Source: Symsagittifera roscoffensis
Taxonomy: Eukaryota; Xenacoelomorpha; Acoela; Convolutidae
Direction of reading: 5' to 3'
NCBI RefSeq assembly: GCF_963678635.1
Contig: NC_087067.1
Span: 15,507,639 to 15,571,638, forward strand
DNA length: 64,000 nucleotides
Part shown: in pieces, positions 10,521-22,493 of the stretch
How the letters are laid out: every line of letters begins with the position of its first letter
How positions within the stretch are numbered: position 1 is the stretch's first letter
Made by a program: the position numbers and the translations under genes
The notes under the pieces: generated by a model
What the model saw: the letters and a program-made list of their open reading frames with translations, nothing else
Told to the model about the DNA's origin: nothing
Databases searched by the model: none

Positions 10521-13500
10521 CATATCAGCAATTCTTCATTTTGAGCTGCTATAATTGATTGCTTCCTTTTATTATTGTAGAATTTGCAAATTTTGTGTTA
10601 TTATTAAGCTGCTCTTTGATTCATGGTTAAACTGCAATGGTGCCTATTATTAGCTTAGATTTAGAATCATTTTGGTTTTATTGGCTTTCTGCTTGCTTGT
10701 TTTTGAGCATTACTTTGAAATTGTCTTTGAAAAGGAAAAAAGTATTTAACTTTTAATCTTGTCTTTATTATACGGAAAATGGTAATTGAATAAGTTACTG
10801 AATGTTGTTTTCTTGAGTCATGAGCTGCTGTGCGATTGATATTAAAGGAGTTTATATTGCGTCGACCTCTGCCCAGATATTTTCGACCTTGTTAACGTTT
10901 GGTAAGTTTCATTCGATACTAATTTTTTGTTCAATTCTCTTGCCATATTTTTTTGAAATTAATTTTCATTTTAATAGATCTAGTTTTTTTCGACTTTTTC
11001 GAGGTTTTTTATCGCTAGTAGTGCGAAATTTTGCTTCGCCTCTATGTTTTTTTTTCTTGAAAGAATGGGTCGTGCATTTAGTGTTTCTTGCACAGCAACC
11101 AGTTATCCTTCTTGTTATTTAGGAATTTCGTTTACATAAAAATCTAAGAGCTAGCATCTCAACGTGAAGTTCAAGCACAAAATAACTAATTATCAATTTG
11201 TCCTTAATTATGAATTTTACAAAAAAAGGACATTGAAACCCCATCGGATGTTTACAAGCACCCAGGTGCTCGCGTTTTGTTTTAAGGGGTTTAGAGTTCA
11301 CTCGTGTGTGAAAGATAACTATTGCAGGAAGTGAAGTTTTGTATTTTATTACGGTTTTGTCATTTACTTTTTGATTTAATTTTTTGGTCAAAATTTGATG
11401 CTATTTTGCTTTGTGCAAGCCGAGGATATACGATAGGTTTCGAATTTTGGAATCAACCAGACAATCTCCTCCCCCGCCCATTGACCTACCGTAGAATTCC
11501 CTGCTCAAGCATGTAGTAATTATGAAAAAAAATAATATGCATTTCATACAAACGCGCAATTTAAATTGGTTTTTAAATTTTTATGCGGTATTGCATTTCT
11601 ATGCTGTTAATTACACAAATTAATGTTTTAATTCAATTTTCTTTAGTAATATGGTCAATTTTAAACGAATCTAGGCTATACTCTAAATTAGCTTATGAAA
11701 AATCCATATTTTCTCCCCCCTAATACGATTTGGTCCGGGAAAATTGTACGGTTGATCCGAAGTTTGTAGTTGCTTTGCAAGTACAAATTGCCACTAAAAA
11801 TTTCATCGACTTAACATCAACAACTGCACTTGAGGATATGTAGATATGCCAATTTAATGCCTATAAATGTTCAATTTTTATACACAAAATATATTTCATA
11901 GTAGCGATAGAAAAGGTACTTAAATTTCTCTGAGGGTTTTGTGATATTGATTTTTTTGCTTTTTAATTTTTTAAACTGAAATTCAATTTGCTTTGTTTCG
12001 TTGTTAGTAGTTTTAATACGACGTTTGTGGCGAATTGAAATTCTAACAATGTTGCTGGTAGTATCTATTTTTTGATGAAATAAGTGTCTGGTAAGGCTTT
12101 TCCTTGTTTTAGATAAGTATTTGTGCACAAGATCATCGTCTTTTTTTTACAGTTCATTGCAATGAGTTTTATCCTCTTTTACATGGCATGAAATACTGAC
12201 TGTTAGTTAGTAAAGCTTGGTGCGAAACTACTAGTTATAATCTATCAGTGGTCAAGTGGCGGAAGCTTTAACGGGATTATCACTGGCATGAAACTGAACA
12301 AGACAGCTCGTATATCAGGACAACGCCCTGAATGTTCCGACTGTCCCTTAATTCATATCGAATAGTTTTTGGGAAAAGAAAATATTGAAAACCTATAAAT
12401 TGCGGACAATATTAAAGTGTGAAAGGTTGAGCCGTACGAAATTAATAAGACCAATCCGATCAGCTAGCCTCAATTCAATTTGGAACGATTTTGTTGTGCG
12501 GGATAATTCGCTATGCATAAATAATTCGCGTTGCGCTCTCAGCAGTTCTTCAAAGCGAGCATAATTTAGCGCATAACATGGCCAATTTGGCAATTTTCAA
12601 ACCCCCAGGACTTCACAAAAAATAATCTAAGGTGAAATATGTTTTTAATTTTGAACTCAGGAAGTCAATATCTTCAATGAGGTATAAATTTTTTTTTGAA
12701 AACTACGATTTTGATCGGCGAAAATTGACTGAATAAAAAAACCACACCGAGCATAAATATTCCGTTTTCTTCGAAAGTCAGAACAACAAATCCTCGTATT
12801 TTTTTGAATTTTCAGAGCTTTTTTACTGCTGTTTTGTCGTGATTGAAGTGCAGCTTCGCTTGTGTGTTCAAGTCTAAAAGAAAGAAGTGATTTTCGCTCC
12901 TATAGGTCTTTTTTTGTTTTTTTTTCCCAGAAAAAAGTCTCTTACGACAGAAGTGCTTTCATGCATTTTAATGCATTTATTTTGACTTTTGGAATTCAAT
13001 TCAATATCTTTCCCTAAAAGTTGAGCGAATTGCGCTCTCCAATTATGAAAGCTGAAATGAAGCGAAAAAAAAAATGTTTTCAATTTTTTGTTTCGAAAGT
13101 GGTTTTTAGTTTTTAATATAAAAAAAAATTAAGCGAAATAAAAAAGTTACCCATTGATACACTTTATTTTAAACATTGGGTTAATTCATCAAAAAAATTG
13201 TCAATCAGAAACAGTTCATGAGATCATATATTTGAATTTTTTTCGCTAAAGCTCGAAAGTTTAAAATGTTCAAAAATTTTTATTAACGTTTTTTTTCTGT
13301 TTTGCTCTTCTAAACTTTGCTAACCTTCTGTTGGCTATGTTTTATTTTTGTTCGGCTAGAATGAGTAGCTTGCATCTGATGATTGATATTTGTGTCAAGA
13401 ATTCTCTGGTTTTTGGTTAGAACTGATGTTTCTATCAAAGGCAGTTTTAGAGATCCGACGAAAATAGTTTTGTTAATTTCCATTGCCTGTAAAAGATGTC

Positions 13501-14325
13501 GCTTCTGATTGTCTCTCTCTCTCTCTCTCTCTCTCTTTTCTCTTTCGTTCTCTGAACTTTCTGTATTCTTTCTATCCTCCCACTTGTACATATTGAAGGA
13601 ATGTTTTCCGTTTTGTTGCCTTCTGCTAAAACGCTTTATTTGAAGATTTCATCAGCCCATAAAGTCTTTTTATTTAAATTTTTCCAGCCCTTACAATTTT
13701 TGACAGGAAAATTTTTTGTTGGCTAGTTTTTTTAAAACTTGTGGTTGTATTTACACCTGTCGGTTTTTGGTAAAAGCGGTTTGCAAAAGGTTGCAAATAT
13801 TCCCCTCTGTATTTAAATAGAGCTTTCGCATCAGTTTGTAATTTTCAAAAGTTCAATCTGCACATGAGTTTTTAAAGTTGCGCGGGAGTTTTTCAACAAT
13901 GATTTTGGGATCATTCAACAATGATACTGATAAGTGGCTCTCTGGGTAATCATGAAACACTTGAAATCGTTCTGGTGTTAATGATCATGAGTGATATCAT
14001 CGGGAGTATTATTGTTATAATCTGACAAATATCGGTCCTGGTTAGATACAGTTTTTCTAATGCCACATAGAAGAATCTTTCAAGCTTTAATTTTTTTTCA
14101 TACTGTGGTAGAATGTGTCGATATATCAAATAATTTAAATAAGCTTGAACTGAAAATTGTTATATGCTCAGCTCGTTCAGAGTTTTTGAGAGCAGTCTTG
14201 TTATAACAAAACCACCAGAGAACTAACAAATTAAATTATCTCTTGTTTTTTCAGAGCGTTTGCCTCGAGCGCCCTGTCATAGCAGTTATTTCTGAAATTC
14301 AAAAAAGAATTATAACAGCAGCATA
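10521..14325. other. ATRX-DnaJ spacer (unit 2)
   Basis: This is a copy of 2346-6152 with very few differences. Those noticed include a one-base change near 11167, one T fewer near 12822 and a 24-base TC run at 13512-13535. It ends with the same acceptor and short 5' UTR before the DnaJ start. No gene was found in it. Confidence 0.65.
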
Positions 14326-16588
14326 ATGGTGGCAGACACAGCTTTGTATCAAGTACTGGAAGTGAGCCCCAATGCGACAGATGCACAGATTAAGAAGCAG
14401 TACCATAGGTTGGCTAAAAAGTATCATCCGGACAAGAATCACCAGGGAGCAGCTGAGGCGGAGGAGAAATTGAAGGAGGTGAATTTGGCGTACGAGGTGC
14501 TGAGTGACTCATCTAAGAGGGCCATGTATGACAGGTATGAAATGAAAGTCCCATTTGAAAAATCCCCTCCTTAGATTAATTAACTGAACTCCCAATCCAG
14601 TTTTTGGAGCTTTATTTAGCGTTTCCTTGGCAATAGAAAGTTTATAATATTCAAAAGCAACCTTCAAAAGTTAGTAAAATTTTTTAATTATTTTTTGATT
14701 TTTTTGTTCCAAGCGGTGAAAATGAGGAAAAGCTTTGTATTCGGGTGTGTTCTAGTTTTTTACTTTTTGTCTTCCACGCAAAGTCATGTATCAAAAAGAA
14801 TCATCAGACTGGGTTGAGTGATATACCATATTGAATCCCTTTCAGTCGTGATTTGAGCGTCAAAAATTTTCCCATTGTCGAGAAAAAATTTTGGTTTTTC
14901 CGTCTAATTTTGAGGGAGCGAGTAATCTTTGTTATAGGAAAAATTACTTTTGTGAAGACTTACAAAACTTGATTTTAATAGTTCATGTAGCGCTTGCTTG
15001 GCAATAAAGGTTTTCTTTAAAAAAATAAAATACAGTTTTTGTTCGGTATTCATTTTTCAAAAAAAATATTGTCCATCTTGCCTATTTCACTAACTTTCTA
15101 CGCGTTTGTATGGTTCTCAAAACTGTATACTAAAAACGACGCTACTTTGAAAAAAGAAAGGAAAAAACCCTTATATATATTTTTTAATGAATATGGTCTG
15201 AACATTCTGTGCTACTTGCACAGTAAACGGCTACCCTTCTTTTTTTTCCTCGTTAGTTTTCCCCGGAAAAGCTTTGTTTTTCCTCGTCACTCCATACACC
15301 ATGCTCAAAAACCGGCGCAGATTCTTAAAAAACTCTTGATTTTCTAAAAAATAACTCTTGTTTAAGTGCTACTTGCAAAACAACCGGCTACTCTCGTTTG
15401 AGGGGTATTTGAAACTATACTTACAATAAATTGAATCTTCTTATCCATTCCACTCTATAGTTTCTACTAAAAAATCTGCACTCCCTAAAAACAAATTATT
15501 GTCGTCCAAACCAGGCAGTTTTTAAAAACGCAGTCTTTCTATTTGTTAAATGTAGACTGTAAATTCAATTTCGCTTTAGTTTTTTGTAATGAAGTCGAAT
15601 TTTTTGGCTGAATTTTCTGCTGAAAGATCTCCTTCCCTTTTAAAGAGAGCAGGTTGTTAATTTATATTAATTTATACTCAACGTGATCTTAATTTTTTTA
15701 AGGTACGGAATGGATGCAGTCAAAGACTCGTCGGGAGGTGCTTCGGGACACATGGACGATGTATTCGGACACTTCTTCGGATCCTCGGGGGGCATGGGAG
15801 GTGGCGGCGGACACCCCTTTGAAGACATGTTTTCTCCATTTGGTGGGTTTGGCGGCGGAGGAAGAGGTAGACGCCAGCAGCCAACCAAGGGCAAAGATGT
15901 GATACACCCCCTTAAGTGAGTTTTTTTTTCTTATTTTTCAGTATTAACTTTTGAACATTTGCATTTGAAACTAAATTGAGCTTCTCTCTCGGCATTAGCA
16001 GCTGAAGTGATTTGAACTGCGATTGTATGGTTGAGTTGCGGCCGATGTGAGTTTGAACCGGTTGAAATAATTGTTGTGTTTGTTTTCAGAGTTAGCCTGG
16101 AAGATCTCTACAAAGGCAAGACGAGCAAAATACAGCTGAACAAAACAGTTCTTTGCAAAAAATGCAATGGGTAAGTTCCTGGCTTTTATTGTTGTGAAAT
16201 TACAAATATTTATCTACTGGCAAAACATAAATTGAAACAGCAAAGCAAAGGCCAAAATTTTAGTTAATTAACTCCTTACATATCTGACGTTGCCCCAGAA
16301 ATGCTATCACCTAAATGGAGAAGTCAGTTTATTGCAATGAAATTAGAGAATTCATGACAAATTGTTAGATTAAATTAATCATGAGTTATGCCTGAAAATT
16401 TGGGAGAATACTTATTCTGAGAAATAAATACCTGTGTTAAATGTGTTTGTATAGACAAGGAGGGAAGCCTGGCTCTGTGAGTGTGTGTCGCGAGTGTGAG
16501 GGTCAAGGACGGGTTATCAAAGTTCGGCAGCTGGGACCTGGATTCGTGCAACAGTTCCAGACAGAATGCTCCGCCTGTAACGGACAAG
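14326..16588 (+). pseudogene. DNAJA2-like DnaJ, 5' half (unit 2): truncated, frame intact
   Basis: The coding exons are 14326-14534, 15703-15915, 16090-16170 and 16455-16588. Unlike unit 1, exon 2 is 213 bases and the frame is open through all four exons, giving the J domain, Gly/Phe region and zinc motifs 1-3 (212 codons plus one base). Exon 5 and beyond are missing, because the next acceptor downstream on this strand is that of ATRX copy 3 at 16736. Splicing exon 4 to that acceptor adds 26 unrelated residues and then TGA, for about 238 residues in all. Splicing from exon 3 instead would stay in the ATRX frame. The copy may be silent, subject to nonsense-mediated decay, or the source of a short J protein. 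Confidence 0.82.
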
Positions 16589-16670
16589 GTCAGTCTTTTT
16601 TATTGGCTGCTATACTTATTACAGAAGAGCCGAATAGCAGAAATGTTTTAACCAATTGAAAGCCGCTAAA

Positions 16671-16690
16671 CTCAGAATGCTAAACGTTGG
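16671..16690 (+). other. Duplication junction 2, identical to junction 1
   Basis: The same ctcagaatgc + t + aaacgttgg join is found as at 8502-8521. Its identity shows that both extra copies descend from a single break event. Confidence 0.88.
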
Positions 16691-16736
16691 ATTTTTTCAA
16701 ACCTTATTGTAGCTCTACTACCTAATTATATTTCAG

Positions 16737-18689
16737 ACTCGACGGATCAACGTCCACTGATACTCGAAAACAACTGTGCAAGATATTCAATGAGAAAAAT
16801 AATAATTTCAAACTGATGATAATTTCCACGAGGGCGGGATCCCTCGGAATCAATCTCCATTCGGCCAACCGCGTGATAGTCTTCGACGCTTCCTGGAACC
16901 CAACTCAGGATATTCAATCTATGTTCAGAGTTTACAGAATGGGACAGCAGAAACAAGTGTATATTTACAGGTTCATAGGACAGGGCACGATTGAACATAA
17001 AGTTTATTATCGTCAAGTTGTCAAGGTTTCACTTGCAGAACGCGTCGTGGACAAAAATTCGAAAGAAAGACGCTTCACGGATCATGAGTTAGGTGAATTG
17101 TACAGGTTTAATCCGACTATGGAGGAAAGTCCAATACAAATGGTGCCTGATGACAAGGTGTTGGCGGATATAGTTTACAACCACAAAGACAAGTGGATCG
17201 GCAATTTCTACGAACACGATACCTTGTTGCAAGATGATAACGATGAAGATTTGTCCGAATCGGAAAAATTGGCGGCTTGGGATGAATATGAAAAGGAACG
17301 TGAGCGAATGAGGTCGCCGCCCCCGGGAGGTGTGTTGCCGGGCGCCATTAATTACCCTGGCCTGGTAGGGTTTCCCACGGGATACGGGTTGTTACCGTCT
17401 GGACTACCTATAAGCATGAGTGACGTTTTCGCAGGACAAGAATCCTTGAACGGACCAAGTAACCCAGCTGAAAGAGCATCCTGGATTGAAAGCCTGAGGA
17501 GCGTATTACCTGCCGACCTGATAGCGAAATTAATAAATAATGTGTCAATTACAGACGAGTCACGACCGGTGGACATGACATTGCCGAGTATGTTTGACGA
17601 AGCACCGTTGACAAGTTTGACTCAAGCTGGAGCCACTTTGCTTCAGTCAACCCACAACGCTACAGTGTCCATCGCAGGAAACATTCTTCCGGGACTGGAA
17701 AGTACAAGAATTAGGTTGGTCCAAAAGCTTAAGAAAGCGTCATCATCATCAGGTTCTCTGCAAAATAACTTTATCATAAAAAAATTGGAATGTTATCGTA
17801 CATGGTATGTAAATTAGCACCGAAGTGGGAAACTGTGACTTGGCGTGTTCAACCTCTGTACAGCGATGGAAGATTTGTATTTTGTATATTGTAAAAAATA
17901 CACCGCAAACTTAGTCGGATAAAATCCGGTTCGGGTTTTGACTCGCTGCATTAATTGTTTCGCGTGTTTATATTTAGCCACATTCAAACTGACCTACTCG
18001 GAAGTTTTCTTTTAAAAGGTGCATTTTTCAAAAACATGTATGAAGCGAGAGAGGATGGGTAAATTTGAAAGCGGATAGGGCACATCTAAAAGTTACGATT
18101 TTTTGGGGAAAGTCAAAGACTTTCAGAGAAATTAGGTACTGCTTGCTCAAAACATGCTTACAAAAGATCGGAACATTCTTGCTCAAAACAAGTTTTAAAG
18201 GGGTTTCGATGAAAGTGTCCTGAACTGTAAGGCGTTCAAGAATGATTTTCTTCATAAATTTGTTCTGGGTTTTAATGTGTTTTTAGTGATGCGGGTGCCT
18301 TGACCTTACCCGCGCCAAGTGATAGTGCCGTGACTCCGGGAGTCTTACCTTTTCACCCTAATACTAGAAGTACCATAGCGCCTATAAGTTCGGTGAGTCG
18401 TACAAGTAGCGTCAGCCAAATACCTTCAGAAGTGACGCAGAACTCAAGTGTGGATACAAATCACCAGACGCCGAGAGCTGTTGCAAGCGAAGCTGACATC
18501 ACACGAGCCTCAACAGTGCTGAAGAACCAAGTCATGATGACCTTGAAACAGGACATGTCAGTGGCGGATATCAATAAGTATCTTCTCATTTATGAGAAAG
18601 AAAGGAGGGCGCATATTAAGTTCAAAGAAGATTTGAAAGCGTATAAGAGTGACGCACTGGAATATGTTAAAAAATTCATTAAGAAGTAA
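16737..18689 (+). pseudogene. ATRX: ATRX C-terminal fragment (copy 3), without its own 5' end
   Basis: The exons are 16737-17804 and 18287-18689, with open frames and the same splice phases as copy 1. The protein shares the Met variant with copy 2. It is preceded by the truncated but open DnaJ half of unit 2, so this is the better candidate for an expressed DnaJ-ATRX chimera. It is followed by the only complete DnaJ gene, so its 3' end and transcription terminator also serve as the upstream boundary of that gene. Confidence 0.85.
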
Positions 18690-21600
18690 CATATCAGCAA
18701 TTCTTCATTTTGAGCTGCTATAATTGATTGCTTCCTTTTATTATTGTAGAATTTGCAAATTTTGTGTTATTATTAAGCTGCTCTTTGATTCATGGTTAAA
18801 CTGCAATGGTGCCTATTATTAGCTTAGATTTAGAATCATTTTGGTTTTATTGGCTTTCTGCTTGCTTGTTTTTGAGCATTACTTTGAAATTGTCTTTGAA
18901 AAGGAAAAAAGTATTTAACTTTTAATCTTGTCTTTATTATACGGAAAATGGTAATTGAATAAGTTACTGAATGTTGTTTTCTTGAGTCATGAGCTGCTGT
19001 GCGATTGATATTAAAGGATTTTATATTGCGTCGACCTCTGCCCAGATATTTTCGACCTTGTTAATGTTTGGTAAGTTTCATTCGATACTAATTTTTTGTT
19101 CAATTCTCTTGCCATATTTTTTTGAAATTAATTTTCATTTTAATAGATCTAGTTTTTTTCGACTTTTTCGAGGTTTTTTATCGCTAGTAGTGCGAAATTT
19201 TGCTTCGCCTCTATGTTTTTTTTTCTTGAAAGAATGGGTCGTGCATTTAGTGTTTCTTGCACAGCAACCAGTTATCCTTCTTGTTATTTAGGAATTTCGT
19301 TTACATAAAAATCTAAGAGCTAGCATCTCAACGTGAGGTTCAAGCACAAAATAACTAATTATCAATTTGTCCTTAATTATGAATTTTACAAAAAAAGGAC
19401 ATTGAAACCCCATCGGATGTTTACAAGCACCCAGGTGCTCGCGTTTTGTTTTAAGGGGTTTAGAGTTCACTCGTGTGTGAAAGATTACTATTGCAGGAAG
19501 TGAAGTTTTGTATTTTATTACGGTTTTGTCATTTACTTTTTGATTTAATTTTTTGGTCAAAATTTGATGCTATTTTGCTTTGTGCAAGCCGAGGATATAC
19601 GATAGGTTTCGAATTTTGGAATCAACCAGACAATCTCCTCCCCCGCCCATTGACCTACCGTAGAATTCCCTGCTCAAGCATGTAGTAATTATGAAAAAAA
19701 ATAATATGCATTTCATACAAACGCGCAATTTAAATTGGTTTTTAAATTTTTATGCGGTATTGCATTTCTATGCTGTTAATTACACAAATTAATGTTTTAA
19801 TTCAATTTTCTTTAGTAATATGGTCAATTTTAAACGAATCTAGGCTATACTCTAAATTAGCTTATGAAAAATCCATATTTTCTCCCCCCTAATACGATTT
19901 GGTCCGGGAAAATTGTACGGTTGATCCGAAGTTTGTAGTTGCTTTGCAAGTACAAATTGCCACTAAAAATTTCATCGACTTAACATCAACAACTGCACTT
20001 GAGGATATGTAGATATGCCAATTTAATGCCTATAAATGTTCAATTTTTATACACAAAATATATTTCATAGTAGCGATAGAAAAGGTACTTAAATTTCTCT
20101 GAGGGTTTTGTGATATTGATTTTTTTGCTTTTTATTTTTAAACTGAAATTCAATTTGCTTTGTTTCGTTGTTAGTAGTTTTAATACGACGTTTGTGGCGA
20201 ATTGAAATTCTAACAATGTTGCTGGTAGTATCTATTTTTTGATGAAATAAGTGTCTGGTAAGGCTTTTCCTTGTTTTAGATAAGTATTTGTGCACAAGAT
20301 CATCGTCTTTTTTTTTACAGTTCATTGCAATGAGTTTTATCCTCTTTTACATGGCATGAAATACTGACTGTTAGTTAGTAAAGCTTGGTGCGAAACTACT
20401 AGTTATAATCTATCAGTGGTCAAGTGGCGGAAGCTTTAACGGGATTATCACTGGCATGAAACTGAACAAGACAGCTCGTATATCAGGACAACGCCCTGAA
20501 TGTTCCGACTGTCCCTTAATTCATATCGAATAGTTTTTGGGAAAAGAAAATATTGAAAACCTATAAATTGCGGACAATATTAAAGTGTGAAAGGTTGAGC
20601 CGTACGAAATTAATAAGACCAATCCGATCAGCTAGCCTCAATTCAATTTGGAACGATTTTGTTGTGCGGGATAATTCGCTATGCATAAATAATTCGCGTT
20701 GCGCTCTCAGCAGTTCTTCAAAGCGAGCATAATTTAGCGCATAACATGGCCAATTTGGCAATTTTCAAACCCCCAGGACTTCACAAAAAATAATCTAAGG
20801 TGAAATATGTTTTTAATTTTGAACTCAGGAAGTCAATATCTTCAATGGGGTATAAATTTTTTTTTGAAAACTACGATTTTGATCGGCGAAAATTGACTGA
20901 ATAAAAAAACCACACCGAGCATAAATATTCCGTTTTCTTCGAAAGTCAGAACAACAAATCCTCGTATTTTTTTGAATTTTCAGAGCTTTTTTTACTGCTG
21001 TTTTGTCGTGATTGAAGTGCAGCTTCGCTTGTGTGTTCAAGTCTAAAAGAAAGAAGTGATTTTCGCTCCTATAGGTCTTTTTTTGTTTTTTTTTCCCAGA
21101 AAAAAGTCTCTTACGACAGAAGTGCTTTCATGCATTTTAATGCATTTATTTTGACTTTTGGAATTCAATTCAATATCTTTCCCTAAAAGTTGAGCGAATT
21201 GCGCTCTCCAATTATGAAAGCTGAAATGAAGCGAAAAAAAAATGTTTTCAATTTTTTGTTTCGAAAGTGGTTTTTAGTTTTTAATATAAAAAAAAATTAA
21301 GCGAAATAAAAAAGTTACCCATTGATACACTTTATTTTAAACATTGGGTTAATTCATCAAAAAAATTGTCAATCAGAAACAGTTCATGAGATCATATATT
21401 TGAATTTTTTTCGCTAAAGCTCGAAAGTTTAAAATGTTCAAAAATTTTTATTAACGTTTTTTTTCTGTTTTGCTCTTCTAAACTTTGCTAACCTTCTGTT
21501 GGCTATGTTTTATTTTTGTTCGGCTAGAATGAGTAGCTTGCATCTGATGATTGATATTTGTGTCAAGAATTCTCTGGTTTTTGGTTAGAACTGATGTTTC

Positions 21601-22493
21601 TATCAAAGGCAGTTTTAGAGATCCGACGAAAATAGTTTTGTTAATTTCCATTGCCTGTAAAAGATGTCGCTTCTGATTGTCTCTCTCTCTCTCTCTCTCT
21701 CTCTTTTCTCTTTCGTTCTCTGAACTTTCTGTATTCTTTCTATCCTCCCACTTGTACATATTGAAGGAATGTTTTCCGTTTTGTTGCCTTCTGCTAAAAC
21801 GCTTTATTTGAAGATTTCATCAGCCCATAAAGTCTTTTTATTTAAATTTTTCCAGCCCTTACAATTTTTGACAGGAAAATTTTTTGTTGGCTAGTTTTTT
21901 TAAAACTTGTGGCTGTATTTACACCTGTCGGTTTTTGGTAAAAGCGGTTTGCAAAAGGTTGCAAATATTCCCCTCTGTATTTAAATAGAGCTTTCGCATC
22001 AGTTTGTAATTTTCAAAAGTTCAATCTGCACATGAGTTTTTAAAGTTGCGCGGGAGTTTTTCAACAATGATTTTGGGATCATTCAACAATGATACTGATA
22101 AGTGGCTCTCTGGGTAATCATGAAACACTTGAAATCGTTCTGGTGTTAATGATCATGAGTGATATCATCGGGAGTATTATTGTTATAATCTGACAAATAT
22201 CGGTCCTGGTTAGATACAGTTTTTCTAATGCCACATAGAAGAATCTTTCAAGCTTTAATTTTTTTTCATACTGTGGTAGAATGTGTCGATATATCAAATA
22301 ATTTAAATAAGCTTGAACTGAAAATTGTTATATGCTCAGCTCGTTCAGAGTTTTTGAGAGCAGTCTTGTTATAACAAAACCACCAGAGAACTAACAAATT
22401 AAATTATCTCTTGTTTTTTCAGAGCGTTTGCCTCGAGCGCCCTGTCATAGCAGTTATTTCTGAAATTCAAAAAAGAATTATAACAGCAGCATA
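18690..22493. other. ATRX-DnaJ spacer (unit 3), upstream region of the complete DnaJ gene
   Basis: This copy of the spacer directly precedes the intact DnaJ gene and should hold its working promoter. Differences from the other units include changes near 19018, 19064, 19486 and 20849, and a short deletion near 20133. The TC run here is 24 bases. No exon is visible apart from the 5' UTR segment before the ATG. Confidence 0.65.

Larger units (their letters stand above)
8513..16681 (+). repeat. Tandem triplication, unit 2 (8169 bp)
   Basis: This is the middle copy, with the same gene content as unit 1. It is bounded on both sides by the identical novel junction (ctcagaatgc + t + aaacgttgg), seen at 8502-8521 and again at 16671-16690. 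The identical junctions mean that the second extra copy arose by amplifying an existing tandem duplication, not by an independent break. Its sequence is almost identical to unit 1 throughout, including the last kilobase. Confidence 0.95.
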
